From Methylobacterium radiotolerans JCM 2831 (lineage in GTDB: Bacteria > Pseudomonadota > Alphaproteobacteria > Rhizobiales > Beijerinckiaceae): a stretch of DNA of 64,000 bases. Shown piece by piece: positions 33,674 through 42,333 of the stretch. Numbering within the stretch: position 1 is the stretch's first letter; each line of letters begins with the position of its first letter. Where the stretch lies: the NCBI RefSeq assembly GCF_000019725.1, contig NC_010505.1, forward strand, positions 1,302,001 through 1,366,000, read 5' to 3'. The translations under genes were made by a program, and so were the position numbers. The notes below the pieces were generated by a model. The model saw only the letters and a program-made list of their open reading frames with translations, was not told the DNA's origin and did no database searches.

Positions 33674-35920
33674 ATGACCGACCGCTCGCCCCGCACCCGC
33701 CCGGCCCGCCGCGAACCGGTCCGCAACCTCTCCCGCCGCGGCTTCCTGGGGGCGGCGTCGGGCGCGCTGGTCCTCGGGGTCGGCCTGCGGCTGGCGCCGG
33801 CCACCGCCCAGACCCGCGCCGAGGGCCCGGCGGCCGTCGCCCCGAAACCCGGGACCCGCGTGGCGGCGTTCCTGGAGATCCGCCCCGACGACAGCGTGCG
33901 CCTGCTCAGCCCCTTCGTGGAGGGTGGCCAGGGCATCAACACCGGCCTCGCCCAGACGATCGGCGAGGAGCTCGACCTCGACCCGGCGCGCTTCGCGGTG
34001 GAATGCGCCCCGCCCGGCCCCGATTACGCGGTCGTCAACGGCCTGCGCATGACCGGCGGATCCTTCTCCACCCGCTCGAGCTTCGAGGCCATGCGCCGCC
34101 TCGGCGCCACCGCCCGCGAGATGCTGCTGCGGGCGGCGGCCGCCGAACTCGCCGTGCCGCAGGCCAGCCTGACCACCGGGAACGGCCGCGTGATCCACGC
34201 CGCTTCGGGCCGGAGCCTCGGCTACGGCGTCCTCGCCGCCGCGGCGCTCGCGCTGCAGCCGCGCGACGACGTGGCCTTGAAGGATCCGAAGGACTTCCGC
34301 TGGATCGGCAAGCCGGTGGCGCGCCTCGACATGCGCGACAAGTCCACCGGCCGGGCCGTCTACAGCATCGACATCCGGCTCGACGGCATGGTTCACGCCG
34401 CGATCCGGCACGCGCCGCATCTCGGCACCGAGCCGGAGGCGATCACCAACGCGGCGGAGGTCCGGGCGATGCCGGGCGTCCAGGCGGTCGAGCGCCTGCC
34501 GGGCGCGGTGGCGGTGGTGGCCGACACGTGGTGGCGGGCCCGCACGGCCGCGGAGGCCCTGCAGGTGACCTGGAGCCGGCCGGCGTCCGAGGGCGTCGCG
34601 ACCGTCTCGGCAGGCTTCTCCTCGGCCGCGATGCTGGCCGCCCTCCGGGACGCGCCCGGCCCCGGCGTTCCGGCCGAGCAGGCGGGCGATCCGGACGCCG
34701 CCTTCGCGGGCGCGACCCGAGTCGTCGAGGCCGCGTACGACGCCCCCTACCTCGCGCACGCGCAGCTGGAGCCGCCCTCGGCGGTGGCCCGCTTCGCTCC
34801 CGACGGCAGCCTCGACCTCTGGGTGCCGAACCAGATGCCGGAGCTGTTCCAGCAGGTCGCCGCCAAGACGGCCGGGCTGCAGCCGGATCAGGTCCGCATC
34901 CACTCGCCGATGCTCGGCGGCTTCTTCGGGCGCCACTTCCACTACGGGCCGGCCAGCCCGTTCCCGCAGGCGATCCTGCTCGCGAAGGCGACGGGCAGGC
35001 CGGTGCGGGTGCTGTGGTCGCGGGAGGAGGAGTTCGGCATGGACGCGCTGCGCCCCCTGAGCTTCGCCCGGTTCAAGGCGGCCCTCGGGCCGGACGGGAT
35101 GCCGGTGGCGCTGGAGACCACCGCGGTGGGGGAGGGCCCGATCGGGCGCTGGTTCGGCGCGCTGTTCAAGGGGCCGGTGGATTCCTCGGTGGTGGAGGGC
35201 CTCGACCAGAAGCCCTACGCCATCCCGAACCGGCGGCTCACCTACGTGAAGGTGCCGCACCCGGTGACCATCGCGTTCTGGCGCTCGGTCGGGCACTCGA
35301 TGAACGACTACTTCTACGAGAGCTTCCTCGACGAGATCGCGCAGGCCGGCGGCCAGGACCCGTTCGCCCTCCGGATGACGCTCCTGAAGGACAGCGCCCG
35401 CCACCGCACCCTGCTGCAGGCGGTGGCCGACCTCGCCGGCGGCTGGACGCGCGGGCCGTTCCAGGCGGCGAACGGCACGCGGCGCGCGCGGGGCGTGTCG
35501 ATGGCCTCGCCGTTCGGGTCGGAGACGGCGACGATCGCCGAGGTGTCGCTCGAGAACGGCGAGGCCCGGGTGCACGATCTCTGGATCGCCATCGATCCGG
35601 GCCGGGTGGTCAACCCGGCAATCGTGAAGCGCCAGGTCGAGAGCGCGGCGGCGCTCGGCCTCTCGTCGACGCTGCTGGAGCAGGTGGTCTACGAGGGCGG
35701 GCAGCGGCAGGCGCGGAACTTCGACGCCTATCCGATCCTCGACCGGGCGCGGATGCCGCGGGTGCACGTGGCGATCGTCGAGAGCGGGGCGCCGATGGGC
35801 GGCATCGGCGAGCCGGGCCTGCCCGGCGTGCCGCCGGCGGTGGTCAACGCGGTGGCGGCGCTGACCGGCCGACGCCTGCGCAGCCTGCCCCTGGCCAAGG
35901 AGACCCTCTCGGGGGCCTGA
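33674..35920 (+). CDS. molybdopterin-binding subunit of a xanthine-oxidase-family hydroxylase (IorB/aldehyde dehydrogenase type)
   Basis: 748 residues. Exported by Tat: SRRGFLGAASGALVLGVGL at about 21-40. Molybdopterin-contact segments: EGGQGINTGLAQTIGEELD, RMTGGSFSTRSSFEAMRRLGA, GGFFGRHFHYGP, FWRSVGHSMNDYFYESFLDE, and GIGEPGLPGVPPAVVNA with the catalytic-base Glu region. Oxidises an aldehyde or N-heterocycle with water as oxygen source, in the periplasm. GAGGAGG precedes ATG 33674. The small subunit has no signal and probably travels folded with this one. Substrate not predictable. A strong terminator follows. Confidence 0.94.
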   Translation: MTDRSPRTRPARREPVRNLSRRGFLGAASGALVLGVGLRLAPATAQTRAEGPAAVAPKPGTRVAAFLEIRPDDSVRLLSPFVEGGQGINTGLAQTIGEELDLDPARFAVECAPPGPDYAVVNGLRMTGGSFSTRSSFEAMRRLGATAREMLLRAAAAELAVPQASLTTGNGRVIHAASGRSLGYGVLAAAALALQPRDDVALKDPKDFRWIGKPVARLDMRDKSTGRAVYSIDIRLDGMVHAAIRHAPHLGTEPEAITNAAEVRAMPGVQAVERLPGAVAVVADTWWRARTAAEALQVTWSRPASEGVATVSAGFSSAAMLAALRDAPGPGVPAEQAGDPDAAFAGATRVVEAAYDAPYLAHAQLEPPSAVARFAPDGSLDLWVPNQMPELFQQVAAKTAGLQPDQVRIHSPMLGGFFGRHFHYGPASPFPQAILLAKATGRPVRVLWSREEEFGMDALRPLSFARFKAALGPDGMPVALETTAVGEGPIGRWFGALFKGPVDSSVVEGLDQKPYAIPNRRLTYVKVPHPVTIAFWRSVGHSMNDYFYESFLDEIAQAGGQDPFALRMTLLKDSARHRTLLQAVADLAGGWTRGPFQAANGTRRARGVSMASPFGSETATIAEVSLENGEARVHDLWIAIDPGRVVNPAIVKRQVESAAALGLSSTLLEQVVYEGGQRQARNFDAYPILDRARMPRVHVAIVESGAPMGGIGEPGLPGVPPAVVNAVAALTGRRLRSLPLAKETLSGA

Positions 35921-35941
35921 CGCCGGCGAGGCCGCCGCCCC

Positions 35942-35980
35942 GCGAAAGTCCCGCTTCGCGACTGGAAGCGGGATTTTCGC
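35942..35980 (+). terminator. strong hairpin terminator after the molybdenum hydroxylase operon
   Basis: A 16-bp stem pairs 35942-35957 with 35965-35980 around a 7-nt loop; the only non-Watson-Crick pair is a G-T. The 3' arm includes TTTT. Located 20 nt after the stop codon. Confidence 0.85.
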
Positions 35981-36039
35981 ATGCCGTATACCGGGGGTGC
36001 GGCGGGCCAGCACTGGGGCCGGCCCCGGGAACCGTGGAC

Positions 36040-37290
36040 ATGAGCATCGGTCTGACGCCGACGGACGACCGGATCGTCGTGGCCAGCGAGGCCGACTGGA
36101 ACGACGCGTGGTACCTCGTCTGCATGAAGGTCTCGACGATCGGCTTCGTCGTCGTCGATGCCCGCGAGCGGGTCGCCACCCTGGACGCGCTCCGGGCGGC
36201 CGGGATCACCGACATCGCCGGCCATCTCGACGCGCGTCCGGACGTGGCCGACCGCCTGCGGCACGGGATGGTCATCCTCGACGTCAACGAGGCGGCCGTG
36301 CGGATGTTCGGCGCCGGCGGCCGCGCGGACATGATCGGGCAGCGCACGCAGCGCTTCTTCGACCCCCTCTGCACCGCCCAGGTCAACTCCGCCCGGGCCT
36401 TCGCGGCCGGCGCGACCGCGTTCCAGCAGCAGGCGCACAGCGTCCGGCTCGACGGCTCGCGCTTCGAGACGCTGTTCTGCGTGGTCCCCCGGGCGGACGG
36501 CGCCAGCTCCGGCCTGTGGCTCGCCTCCTTCGTGGACATCACCGAGCACGTCGAGCGGCAGATGTCCCTGGAAGTCCTGCGCGACGAGCTCGCCCACGTC
36601 TCCCGGATCTCGACGCTGGGCGAACTCTCGGCGTCGATCGCGCACGAGATCGGGCAGCCCCTGTCGTCGATCGGCATGACCGCCGGGGCGATGCTGCGCC
36701 TGCTCGACCGCGCGGATCTCGACCGCGACCTGCTCCGGCGGCAATGCCAGCGCATCGTCGATCAGGTCACGCGGGCCGGGGACATCATCGATCGCACCCG
36801 GCGCATGGCCGCGAAACGCGACAGCGTCCGCGCGCCCGTCTCCGTGGCGGAGATCCTGACCGAGGCCGCGCAGTTCGTGGCGCACGACCTGAACCGCGGC
36901 AAGATCAGGCTCACCGTCGTCCCGGCCGACGCGGCCGCGCAGGTCTCCGCGGACCGGATCCAGCTGCAGCAGGTCTTCGTCAACCTGCTGATGAACGCCA
37001 TCCAGATCCATCGGCAGGCGCGGACGCCCGGGCCGGAGATCACGGTCGAGACCACCTGCCGGGACGGATCGATCACGGTGGACGTCGTCGACAACGGGCC
37101 GGGCCTCGATCCCGACGCCGTCGACCGGCTGTTCGACGGCTTCTTCACGACGCGGCCCGAGGGGCTCGGCCTGGGCCTCCGGATCTGCCGGACCATCGTG
37201 GCGGCCCACGGCGGCTCGATCGACGCGCGTTCCCGCGACGGGGCGCCGGGCGCCCGGTTCACGGTGCGCCTGCCGCTCGCCCGGGCCTGA
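36040..37290 (+). CDS. PAS-histidine kinase of FixL class, soluble
   Basis: 416 residues, no membrane helix. N-terminal PAS-like sensor at about 60-180 (HGMVILDVNEAAVRMFGAGG, DGSRFETLFCVVPR, SFVDITEHVERQ). Kinase: LGELSASIAHEIGQPLSSIG with His202, N-box FVNLLMNAIQIH, G1 DNGPGLDP, F-box FDGFFTTRPEGLGLGLRIC. The same class as the kinase part of the MFS fusion (SASIAHE...QPI/L), so it may share the FixJ-type regulator. ATG 36040. Separated from the hydroxylase operon by the terminator; no full operator in front. Confidence 0.9.
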   Translation: MSIGLTPTDDRIVVASEADWNDAWYLVCMKVSTIGFVVVDARERVATLDALRAAGITDIAGHLDARPDVADRLRHGMVILDVNEAAVRMFGAGGRADMIGQRTQRFFDPLCTAQVNSARAFAAGATAFQQQAHSVRLDGSRFETLFCVVPRADGASSGLWLASFVDITEHVERQMSLEVLRDELAHVSRISTLGELSASIAHEIGQPLSSIGMTAGAMLRLLDRADLDRDLLRRQCQRIVDQVTRAGDIIDRTRRMAAKRDSVRAPVSVAEILTEAAQFVAHDLNRGKIRLTVVPADAAAQVSADRIQLQQVFVNLLMNAIQIHRQARTPGPEITVETTCRDGSITVDVVDNGPGLDPDAVDRLFDGFFTTRPEGLGLGLRICRTIVAAHGGSIDARSRDGAPGARFTVRLPLARA

Positions 37291-37347
37291 CCGACCCGCC
37301 GCGGGGAGTGGGCAGGGGTCCCCGGTCGGGGCGCCCCCGCGGGCGCC

Positions 37348-38163
37348 TCAGGCCGCGACGGCGCGCGCGCTCCGGTACCGGCTCGCCGGCGCCGACGCGC
37401 CGAGCTGGGCGGCGAGTTCGAGGCGCGCGGCGTCCAGCGCGGACCAGGCCGCGCCGTTCTCCAGGGGCGGGATCGTGACGACCTCGCCGGCATCGAACCC
37501 GGCCAGCGCGGCCGCGACCAGATCGGCCGGCGTCATGACGATGCTGGCCGGGAGGTTCCGGTGGCCGCCGACGCCGGCCACGGTCCAGAACTCCGTCGCC
37601 GTCGCGCCGGGCAGGACCGCCTGGATCCGGACGCCCTTGGGGGCGAGTTCGTGCTGCAGCGCCTGGGTGAAGGCCAGGACGTAAGCCTTGCTGGCCCCGT
37701 AGACGCCGTTGAGCAGCTCGGGATTGAGGGCGACGGTCGAGGCGACGTTGATGATCGCCCCGTGCCCCCGCGCGACGAAGGCCGGCGCCGCCGCGTAGGC
37801 GAGGCGCGTCACGGCCGTGACGTTCACGCCGATCATGCGCTCCATCTCGTCCGGATCCGCCTGGAGCAGCGGGGCCGCCGAGCCGAAGCCGGCGTTGTTG
37901 ACCAGCAGGGTGATCGCCGCGTCGCCCCGCAGCCGGTCCTCGACGCGCCGAAGACCGGCACGGTCGTTGATATCCGCCGCGAGCGCCTCGACGGTGCGGC
38001 CGGAGGCCCCGCGCACCGTCTCCGCGACCGCCTCCAGGCGATCCGCGTTCCGGGCGGTCAGGATGAGATCGTAGCCGCGCGCGGCGAGCTGTTCGGCATA
38101 GATCGCACCGATCCCGCCCGAAGCGCCGGTGATCAGAGCAATTCCCTTGGCACGATCCGTCAT
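37348..38163 (-). CDS. short-chain dehydrogenase/reductase
   Basis: 271 residues, classical SDR. NAD(P) motif LITGASGGIGAIYAEQLAARG, TARNADRLE (acidic/basic end suggests NADP), NNAGFG, catalytic Ser in NVASTVALN, Tyr-x3-Lys in YGASKAYVLAF. ATG 38163. Operator site F lies 83 nt upstream, placing it in the same putative regulon as the flavin and molybdenum oxidoreductases. It may reduce a carbonyl in detoxification; substrate unknown. Confidence 0.93.
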   Translation of the reverse strand: MTDRAKGIALITGASGGIGAIYAEQLAARGYDLILTARNADRLEAVAETVRGASGRTVEALAADINDRAGLRRVEDRLRGDAAITLLVNNAGFGSAAPLLQADPDEMERMIGVNVTAVTRLAYAAAPAFVARGHGAIINVASTVALNPELLNGVYGASKAYVLAFTQALQHELAPKGVRIQAVLPGATATEFWTVAGVGGHRNLPASIVMTPADLVAAALAGFDAGEVVTIPPLENGAAWSALDAARLELAAQLGASAPASRYRSARAVAA

Positions 38164-38617
38164 GACAACTCTCCGTCTGCGCTGTTGGATGACGGAAAGT
38201 GTAGCGACCGGGACGGAGCCGGACATTTATACCGACGCGGGGCGACGCCATACCTTGGTATGACCTGGCCGGGCCGGTCCGACGCGCGTCAGGCAGTCGT
38301 CGGCGGGCGGTCGCCAACAGGCGCGGGGAGGCCGGCGCAACCCCCGCCCGATGCCGGCCCGATCGGCGGCACGCGGACGGCATCGGCACGCTGGCCCCGC
38401 CGCGCCGATCCGGGAGAGGTGCGCCCGCCGCCTCGCCGTGCTAGAACGAAAGCGGAACAGATCACAGGTGCGGGCCGGGCACAATCTGCGGGCGAGAAGT
38501 TTCTTCCGGGCCGGTGGACGAATGTGAATACGCCTCGAAAACACCTGTCGCGGCCGGCCCTTGGCCGGCCGGTAGGGTCGGTGGAGAACCTGTGACAAAC
38601 CGGGGGACAGGACGGCG
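38164..38617. other. 454-nt gap with operator site F
   Basis: No convincing gene. Holds the operator for the SDR gene near its left end and the upstream region of two small plus-strand genes on the right. Confidence 0.6.
38247..38264 (-). promoter_or_regulatory. shared operator, site F (most symmetrical copy)
   Basis: On the minus strand reads GTCATACCAAGGTATGGC, 83 nt before the SDR start. Core CATACC-N2-GGTATG is a perfect inverted repeat, which shows the dyad symmetry of the motif. Confidence 0.7.
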
Positions 38618-38872
38618 ATGGCGATGAGGACGGCGTTCGTGGTGCAGCCCTTCGAGGTGCACCGGAAGCGGTTGCGACCGGCCCGGCAGGAGCCGGCGCA
38701 GACCGAGAGCGGGGCGGTGAAGAAGGCGGAGAACATGGCCAAGCGGATGCCGGGCGCGGCGGCGCTGAAGGTCGTGGCCGACGACGAGACCGGCGAGCTG
38801 GAGGGCGTCACGATCCTCGGCCAGTGGGGCGAGATCCCCGACGACTTCGCCGAGAGCCTGCAGGGCGCCTAG
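38618..38872 (+). CDS. hypothetical protein
   Basis: 84 residues. A basic N-terminal half (FEVHRKRLRPARQEPAQ, VKKAENMAKRMPGAAALKVVADD) and an acidic end (GQWGEIPDDFAESLQGA). No family assigned. GGGACAGGACGGCG precedes ATG 38618. Probably an operon with the following gene, 31 nt on. Confidence 0.65.
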   Translation: MAMRTAFVVQPFEVHRKRLRPARQEPAQTESGAVKKAENMAKRMPGAAALKVVADDETGELEGVTILGQWGEIPDDFAESLQGA

Positions 38873-38903
38873 GCCCAGATCACCAGCGGGGTGGGAGAGC
38901 GCC

Positions 38904-39146
38904 ATGTCGGCGGTTCGGCGGGTCGGGAACTTCCTCCAGGTGCAGGACGGCGACGGCTGCCGCCACCTGCTGCGCGTGACCAGCGTCCAGGCGCTGAGCG
39001 ACACGGACCTGATGCGCAACGAGACCTTCATCACCGCGGCGGGTCGGACCATCCGGGTGACGCAGCCGCTCGACGAGATCGTGGACCTCGTGGCGCCGGG
39101 CGAGCGGGCAGGGAAGGGGTCACAGGAGGAGCCGTGGCCGTTCTAG
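38904..39146 (+). CDS. hypothetical protein
   Basis: 80 residues, beta-rich: VGNFLQVQDGDGCRHLLRVTSVQALSD, FITAAGRTIRVTQPLDEIVDLV. No known family. ATG 38904 after GGTGGGAGAG. Its stop overlaps by 4 nt the stop of the convergent gene. Confidence 0.65.
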   Translation: MSAVRRVGNFLQVQDGDGCRHLLRVTSVQALSDTDLMRNETFITAAGRTIRVTQPLDEIVDLVAPGERAGKGSQEEPWPF

Positions 39147-39451
39147 CCGCGGGAGATCATCCCGCGCGCCATCTCCAGCAGCAAGCGGCGGTCCGACAGG
39201 GTGAGCGCGGACCAGACGCGCAGCAAGTCCCCCGTCATCTCGACCGTGGCGAACGCCTCGGATTCGTCGAGAAAGGCGTCTTCGGGCGTTCCGAGGGCGT
39301 GCGCGATCTGCCGGAGCATCGATCTCTTGTCGTTCGGCCTACCTCTCTCATCCTCGAATTCTGGATCCGCCAACGCAATCTCCGGCAGACGCACGGCGTC
39401 GTCGCGCCAAATCTTTGACATCTCTATAGCGCGCCAATTCGAGAACTGCAT
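39143..39451 (-). CDS. hypothetical protein
   Basis: 102 residues from ATG 39451. NDKRSMLRQIAHALGTPEDAFLDE resembles the linker after an XRE-type helix-turn-helix, and LLRVWSALTLSDRRLLLEMARGM is a helical tail; the actual DNA-binding helices are not seen. Its 5' end lies in an AT-rich island unlike the surrounding DNA, which suggests acquisition. Confidence 0.6.
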   Translation of the reverse strand: MQFSNWRAIEMSKIWRDDAVRLPEIALADPEFEDERGRPNDKRSMLRQIAHALGTPEDAFLDESEAFATVEMTGDLLRVWSALTLSDRRLLLEMARGMISRG

Positions 39452-39762
39452 CAACGGATTGTAATTTAATTTTACTGGTATAAATGCACCAATGGAAAGG
39501 ACGCCTATGATTATTTTAGATTGATTTCAGAACCTGACATAGCGAGAGCGGTCAGAACTCGATGGTGGGCCATGAACTTGCCCGACATCTGAACTGAAGG
39601 CGGCGTCGGCGCACCGCTCCGAGGCGGGTCAACGGCGCGGCGCTCACGTCCCGGTGCCCGCACGCGCGCCGTCGCCCGCCGCATCCGGACACCGGCGAAG
39701 GGACGGCGCACGGGCCCGCCCCGACCTGGCCGGGATGGACTCTCAGGAAGCGGAGTCGGCGA
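39452..39762. other. AT-rich island and gap
   Basis: About 310 nt without a gene. 39460-39545 is strikingly AT-rich for this genome (TTGTAATTTAATTTTACTGG, TATGATTATTTTAGATTG). It can supply the promoter of the minus-strand gene to its left. Confidence 0.5.
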
Positions 39763-40076
39763 TCAGCTGCCGCCGCCGGCCTCGCCGCCCTTGCCGACCT
39801 GGGGTACGCCGCGCTCCGGCTGGCCGGCATTTCCGCCCGCGGCCGCGTCCGTCGTGACGGTCGCCGCCCCCGTCCCGGTGGGCGCGACGACGGCGGTGCT
39901 GCCCGGACCGCTGTTCTGGCCGCCGCCGGGAACGACGACGGTTCCGGCCGGGGTGCCCGGCGTCACCGGCTGGGGCGGTCCGGCTGCCGGATCGGTGCGG
40001 GACCGGTGCCGGTCTGCGCCGAACCGGGCGACGCCGCGACCAGCGCGAAGATGGCGAAGAGGGCATGACGCATCAT
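39763..40076 (-). pseudogene. frameshifted small exported Pro/Gly/Thr-rich protein
   Basis: The signal peptide MMRHALFAIFALVAASPGSAQ begins at ATG 40076 and runs into a stop after 37 codons, while the rest of a coherent low-complexity protein (QPVTPGTPAGTVVVPGGGQ, STAVVAPTGTGAATVTT, GQPERGVPQVGKGGEAGGGS) continues in another frame to 39763. The switch falls around 39975-40010 in a GC-rich stretch. One coding unit broken by an indel, or a sequencing error; I cannot tell which. Confidence 0.7.
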
Positions 40077-40520
40077 GTGCTCCTTGGCATCCCGGCCCTG
40101 ACTGTGCCGCGCGCACGGGCCTCCGTGCCCGAACGCGGGCGCGCGATCCGGGTTTCCGACGCCGCTCACCATCGTGCCCGGCGTCGCACGGCGCACGAAA
40201 AAGCCCCGCGCGGCGCTGCCGGCGGGGCTGAAGGTGGGTCTGCCTTCGGGAGGATGCAGGGGCGGATGCTTAGCCGGCGTTGCGCCGCGGCTGCACCGGC
40301 GACACGACATGCCGGCCACGCGGGCACTGCCGGTCACGACGGCGTTACGCTTGCATGCCGGGACAGCTCCGCCCCGTGCGGCGGGCGGCCCGGACCGCGG
40401 CGCCGCGCTAACCCCCTGGCCATCCTTGGATAACCATGTCGACCGCCGGCTTGTGGATGCCGCGGCGGCGTCATCGACAGCGTCGCGGCGCTGTGGTGCT
40501 GATCGGCGGCGAGGAGTCCC

Positions 40521-40751
40521 ATGAAGCACATCATCGTTCTGGCGATCGCGGCCACGGCCCTGACGGCCTGCAACGCGGCGAACCGGCCCGGTCGCGGCGA
40601 GCTCTTCATGAGCGAGGCGGACATTGCCGCGAAGGACGACGCGATCTGCCGGAGCTACGGCGCCGAGCCGGGAACGCCGGAATACGTGCAGTGTCGGGGC
40701 ACCCAGGATCAGCGGCGCGACGCCGCCCAGGCGCCGCGCCGCAGCGGCTGA
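40521..40751 (+). CDS. small putative lipoprotein
   Basis: 76 residues. MKHIIVLAIAATALTACNAA is a lipoprotein signal with lipobox LTAC, the Cys at about 17. Mature part: MSEADIAAKDDAICRSYGAEPGTPEYVQCR, with two further cysteines and a pattern seen in small entericidin-like or DUF-type lipoproteins. GAGGAG precedes ATG 40521. Confidence 0.8.
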   Translation: MKHIIVLAIAATALTACNAANRPGRGELFMSEADIAAKDDAICRSYGAEPGTPEYVQCRGTQDQRRDAAQAPRRSG

Positions 40752-40845
40752 ACGCGGTGGCGGCTGAACGCGGCGGCGTGACGGCGCCCCGGGGACCAAC
40801 GCCCCGCTCGCGCGTTGTCCGCGCGGACCGCCTGCCCTGGAGCGC

Positions 40846-41160
40846 GTGATGCTCGCCCGATCCGCCCTGATGCTCATCGTCCTGACGTCGGGGGCCCAGG
40901 CCGCCGCCTTCGACGACCTGAAAGGCTACCTGGCGTCCTGCCTGCGGTTCGAGATGGGCGGCGCCCAGGCGGAACGCGGCGGCCCGCTGTCGGCGAAGGT
41001 CCGCCACGCCCTGGACCGGTGCTCCGACGACGTAGCGCGCCTCGAGCGGGCGGACGGGCGCCGGCTGCGCGGCGACGGCGGGATTAGCCCGTCGACCAAG
41101 GAGGTCATCCGGAGCGTCGTGGGCGGCGGGGCCGGCGGCGTCCGCACCGTCCGGTACTGA
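40846..41160 (+). CDS. small exported hypothetical protein
   Basis: 104 residues. Signal peptide MLARSALMLIVLTSGAQAAA, then a soluble domain with two cysteines (LASCLRFEMGG and LDRCSDDVAR) that could form a disulfide in the periplasm. Start may be GTG 40846 or ATG 40849. No family recognised. Confidence 0.65.
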   Translation: MMLARSALMLIVLTSGAQAAAFDDLKGYLASCLRFEMGGAQAERGGPLSAKVRHALDRCSDDVARLERADGRRLRGDGGISPSTKEVIRSVVGGGAGGVRTVRY

Positions 41161-41259
41161 GCGCCGACGGACCACCCGACGGGCCGATCGGGCGACGCCG
41201 ATCACCGATCGTTAACCGTCCGGCCGCACCTCACGGGCCTCGCTCGCGAGGAGATCCCG

Positions 41260-41580
41260 GTGCCGAAGCGCCTGACCATCACCGTCCCGCACGCCCTCGG
41301 GGCCGCCGAGGTTCGGCGCCGCATCGACCTGCACATGGACTGGGCCTTCCGGCGCCTGGAGGCGGAGAAGATCCGGGTCGAGGCCGAGGACTGGCTCGGC
41401 AATCGCCGCGCCTTCTCGGGCAGCGGCTACGGGCAGACGGCGCGCGTCGCGATCCAAGTGGCCGACGACGCGCTGGAGGTCGAGGCGCTGGTGCCCTGGA
41501 TGGCCAGCCTGTTCGCGCCCGTCATCGAGTCGGTCGGGCGCCACTATGTCGGGCGCCTCCTGTCCGACGAGGCCGCCTGA
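41260..41580 (+). CDS. polyhydroxyalkanoic acid system family protein
   Basis: 106 residues. PKRLTITVPHALGAAEVRRRID and VEALVPWMASLFAPVIESVGRHYVGRLL fit the PHA_gran_rgn family of small proteins found with PHA storage genes. GTG 41260 after GAGGAGATCC. A second PHA-related gene in the window besides the PhaR-domain protein, but not linked to it. Confidence 0.82.
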   Translation: MPKRLTITVPHALGAAEVRRRIDLHMDWAFRRLEAEKIRVEAEDWLGNRRAFSGSGYGQTARVAIQVADDALEVEALVPWMASLFAPVIESVGRHYVGRLLSDEAA

Positions 41581-41714
41581 CGCGCGACGCGGCAGTCGCT
41601 CGACCGCGCGGAGCCGACCGGGACGGCGACCGGTCCGTGGGCGCCGGCGGGGCGGTTGTGGCCCGGTCGCGCCGGGGCTAAACGCGCCGGCTCGGTGGCG
41701 GCGCAGGGGCCAGG

Positions 41715-41924
41715 ATGAGCGATGACGTGGCGGCCCTGCTCCTCGCGCTCGCGACCGAGAACGCCGAGCTGCGCCAGCAGCTCGCCACCGCGCAGGACAT
41801 GCTGATGGAGACCGCCATCGACGCCGGCCACCTCCACGCCCGCATCGAGGCCCTGCAGGCCGAGCGCGACGCGTGGCAGGCGGAAGCCGAGCGACTGGCG
41901 CACCGGCCCCCGCGCTCCGTGTGA
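41715..41924 (+). CDS. small coiled-coil hypothetical protein
   Basis: 69 residues, nearly all heptad-type helix: LLLALATENAELRQQLATAQ and HLHARIEALQAERDAWQAEAERL. Likely a dimeric coiled coil. ATG 41715 after GGGGCCAGG. No known family. Confidence 0.65.
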   Translation: MSDDVAALLLALATENAELRQQLATAQDMLMETAIDAGHLHARIEALQAERDAWQAEAERLAHRPPRSV

Positions 41925-42034
41925 GCGGTCGCGCCGCACGGCGGCCCGGCGTGCCGGGATCGTGCGGCCGGGCGAGCCCGAGGCCGCGGCGCGACCGGGG
42001 AGGGTGCCTCGGCGAGACCCCGCGCCGGGCGGGC

Positions 42035-42109
42035 TCACGCCTTCCTGGGCTGCGGGCGCGGTACGCGCACGTCGACCGTCTGGCCGGTGAGGGGGTTGAG
42101 GATCAGCAT
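42035..42109 (-). CDS. possible 24-residue peptide
   Basis: MLILNPLTGQTVDVRVPRPQ followed by PRKA and a stop, with GGAGA nine bases before the ATG at 42109. Composition is gene-like, but the length is too small for certainty. Confidence 0.35.
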   Translation of the reverse strand: MLILNPLTGQTVDVRVPRPQPRKA

Positions 42110-42333
42110 GGCGGCCGTCTCCGGTGGGTGTACCGGTAGAACGCCGGCCCAGGGCGCCGGGATCACGCCGCGGCGTGCCGCGGCGCACGGGCGGCGACGG
42201 GATCGCCGGACCCGGATCGGACCGGGAGCCCGGTTCCGGCACCGCCCGCGAGGCTCGCCAGGGTCGGCCTGCCGCCGACCTCAGAACGTGGCGCCCTGGC
42301 GGCCGCCAGGGGCAGAACACCTGGAGGATCGAT

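Noticed and set aside
35978..36000. GCATGCCGTATACCGG upstream of the kinase gene at 36040 as an operator
   Set aside because: Only GTAT is shared; spacing and left arm fail.
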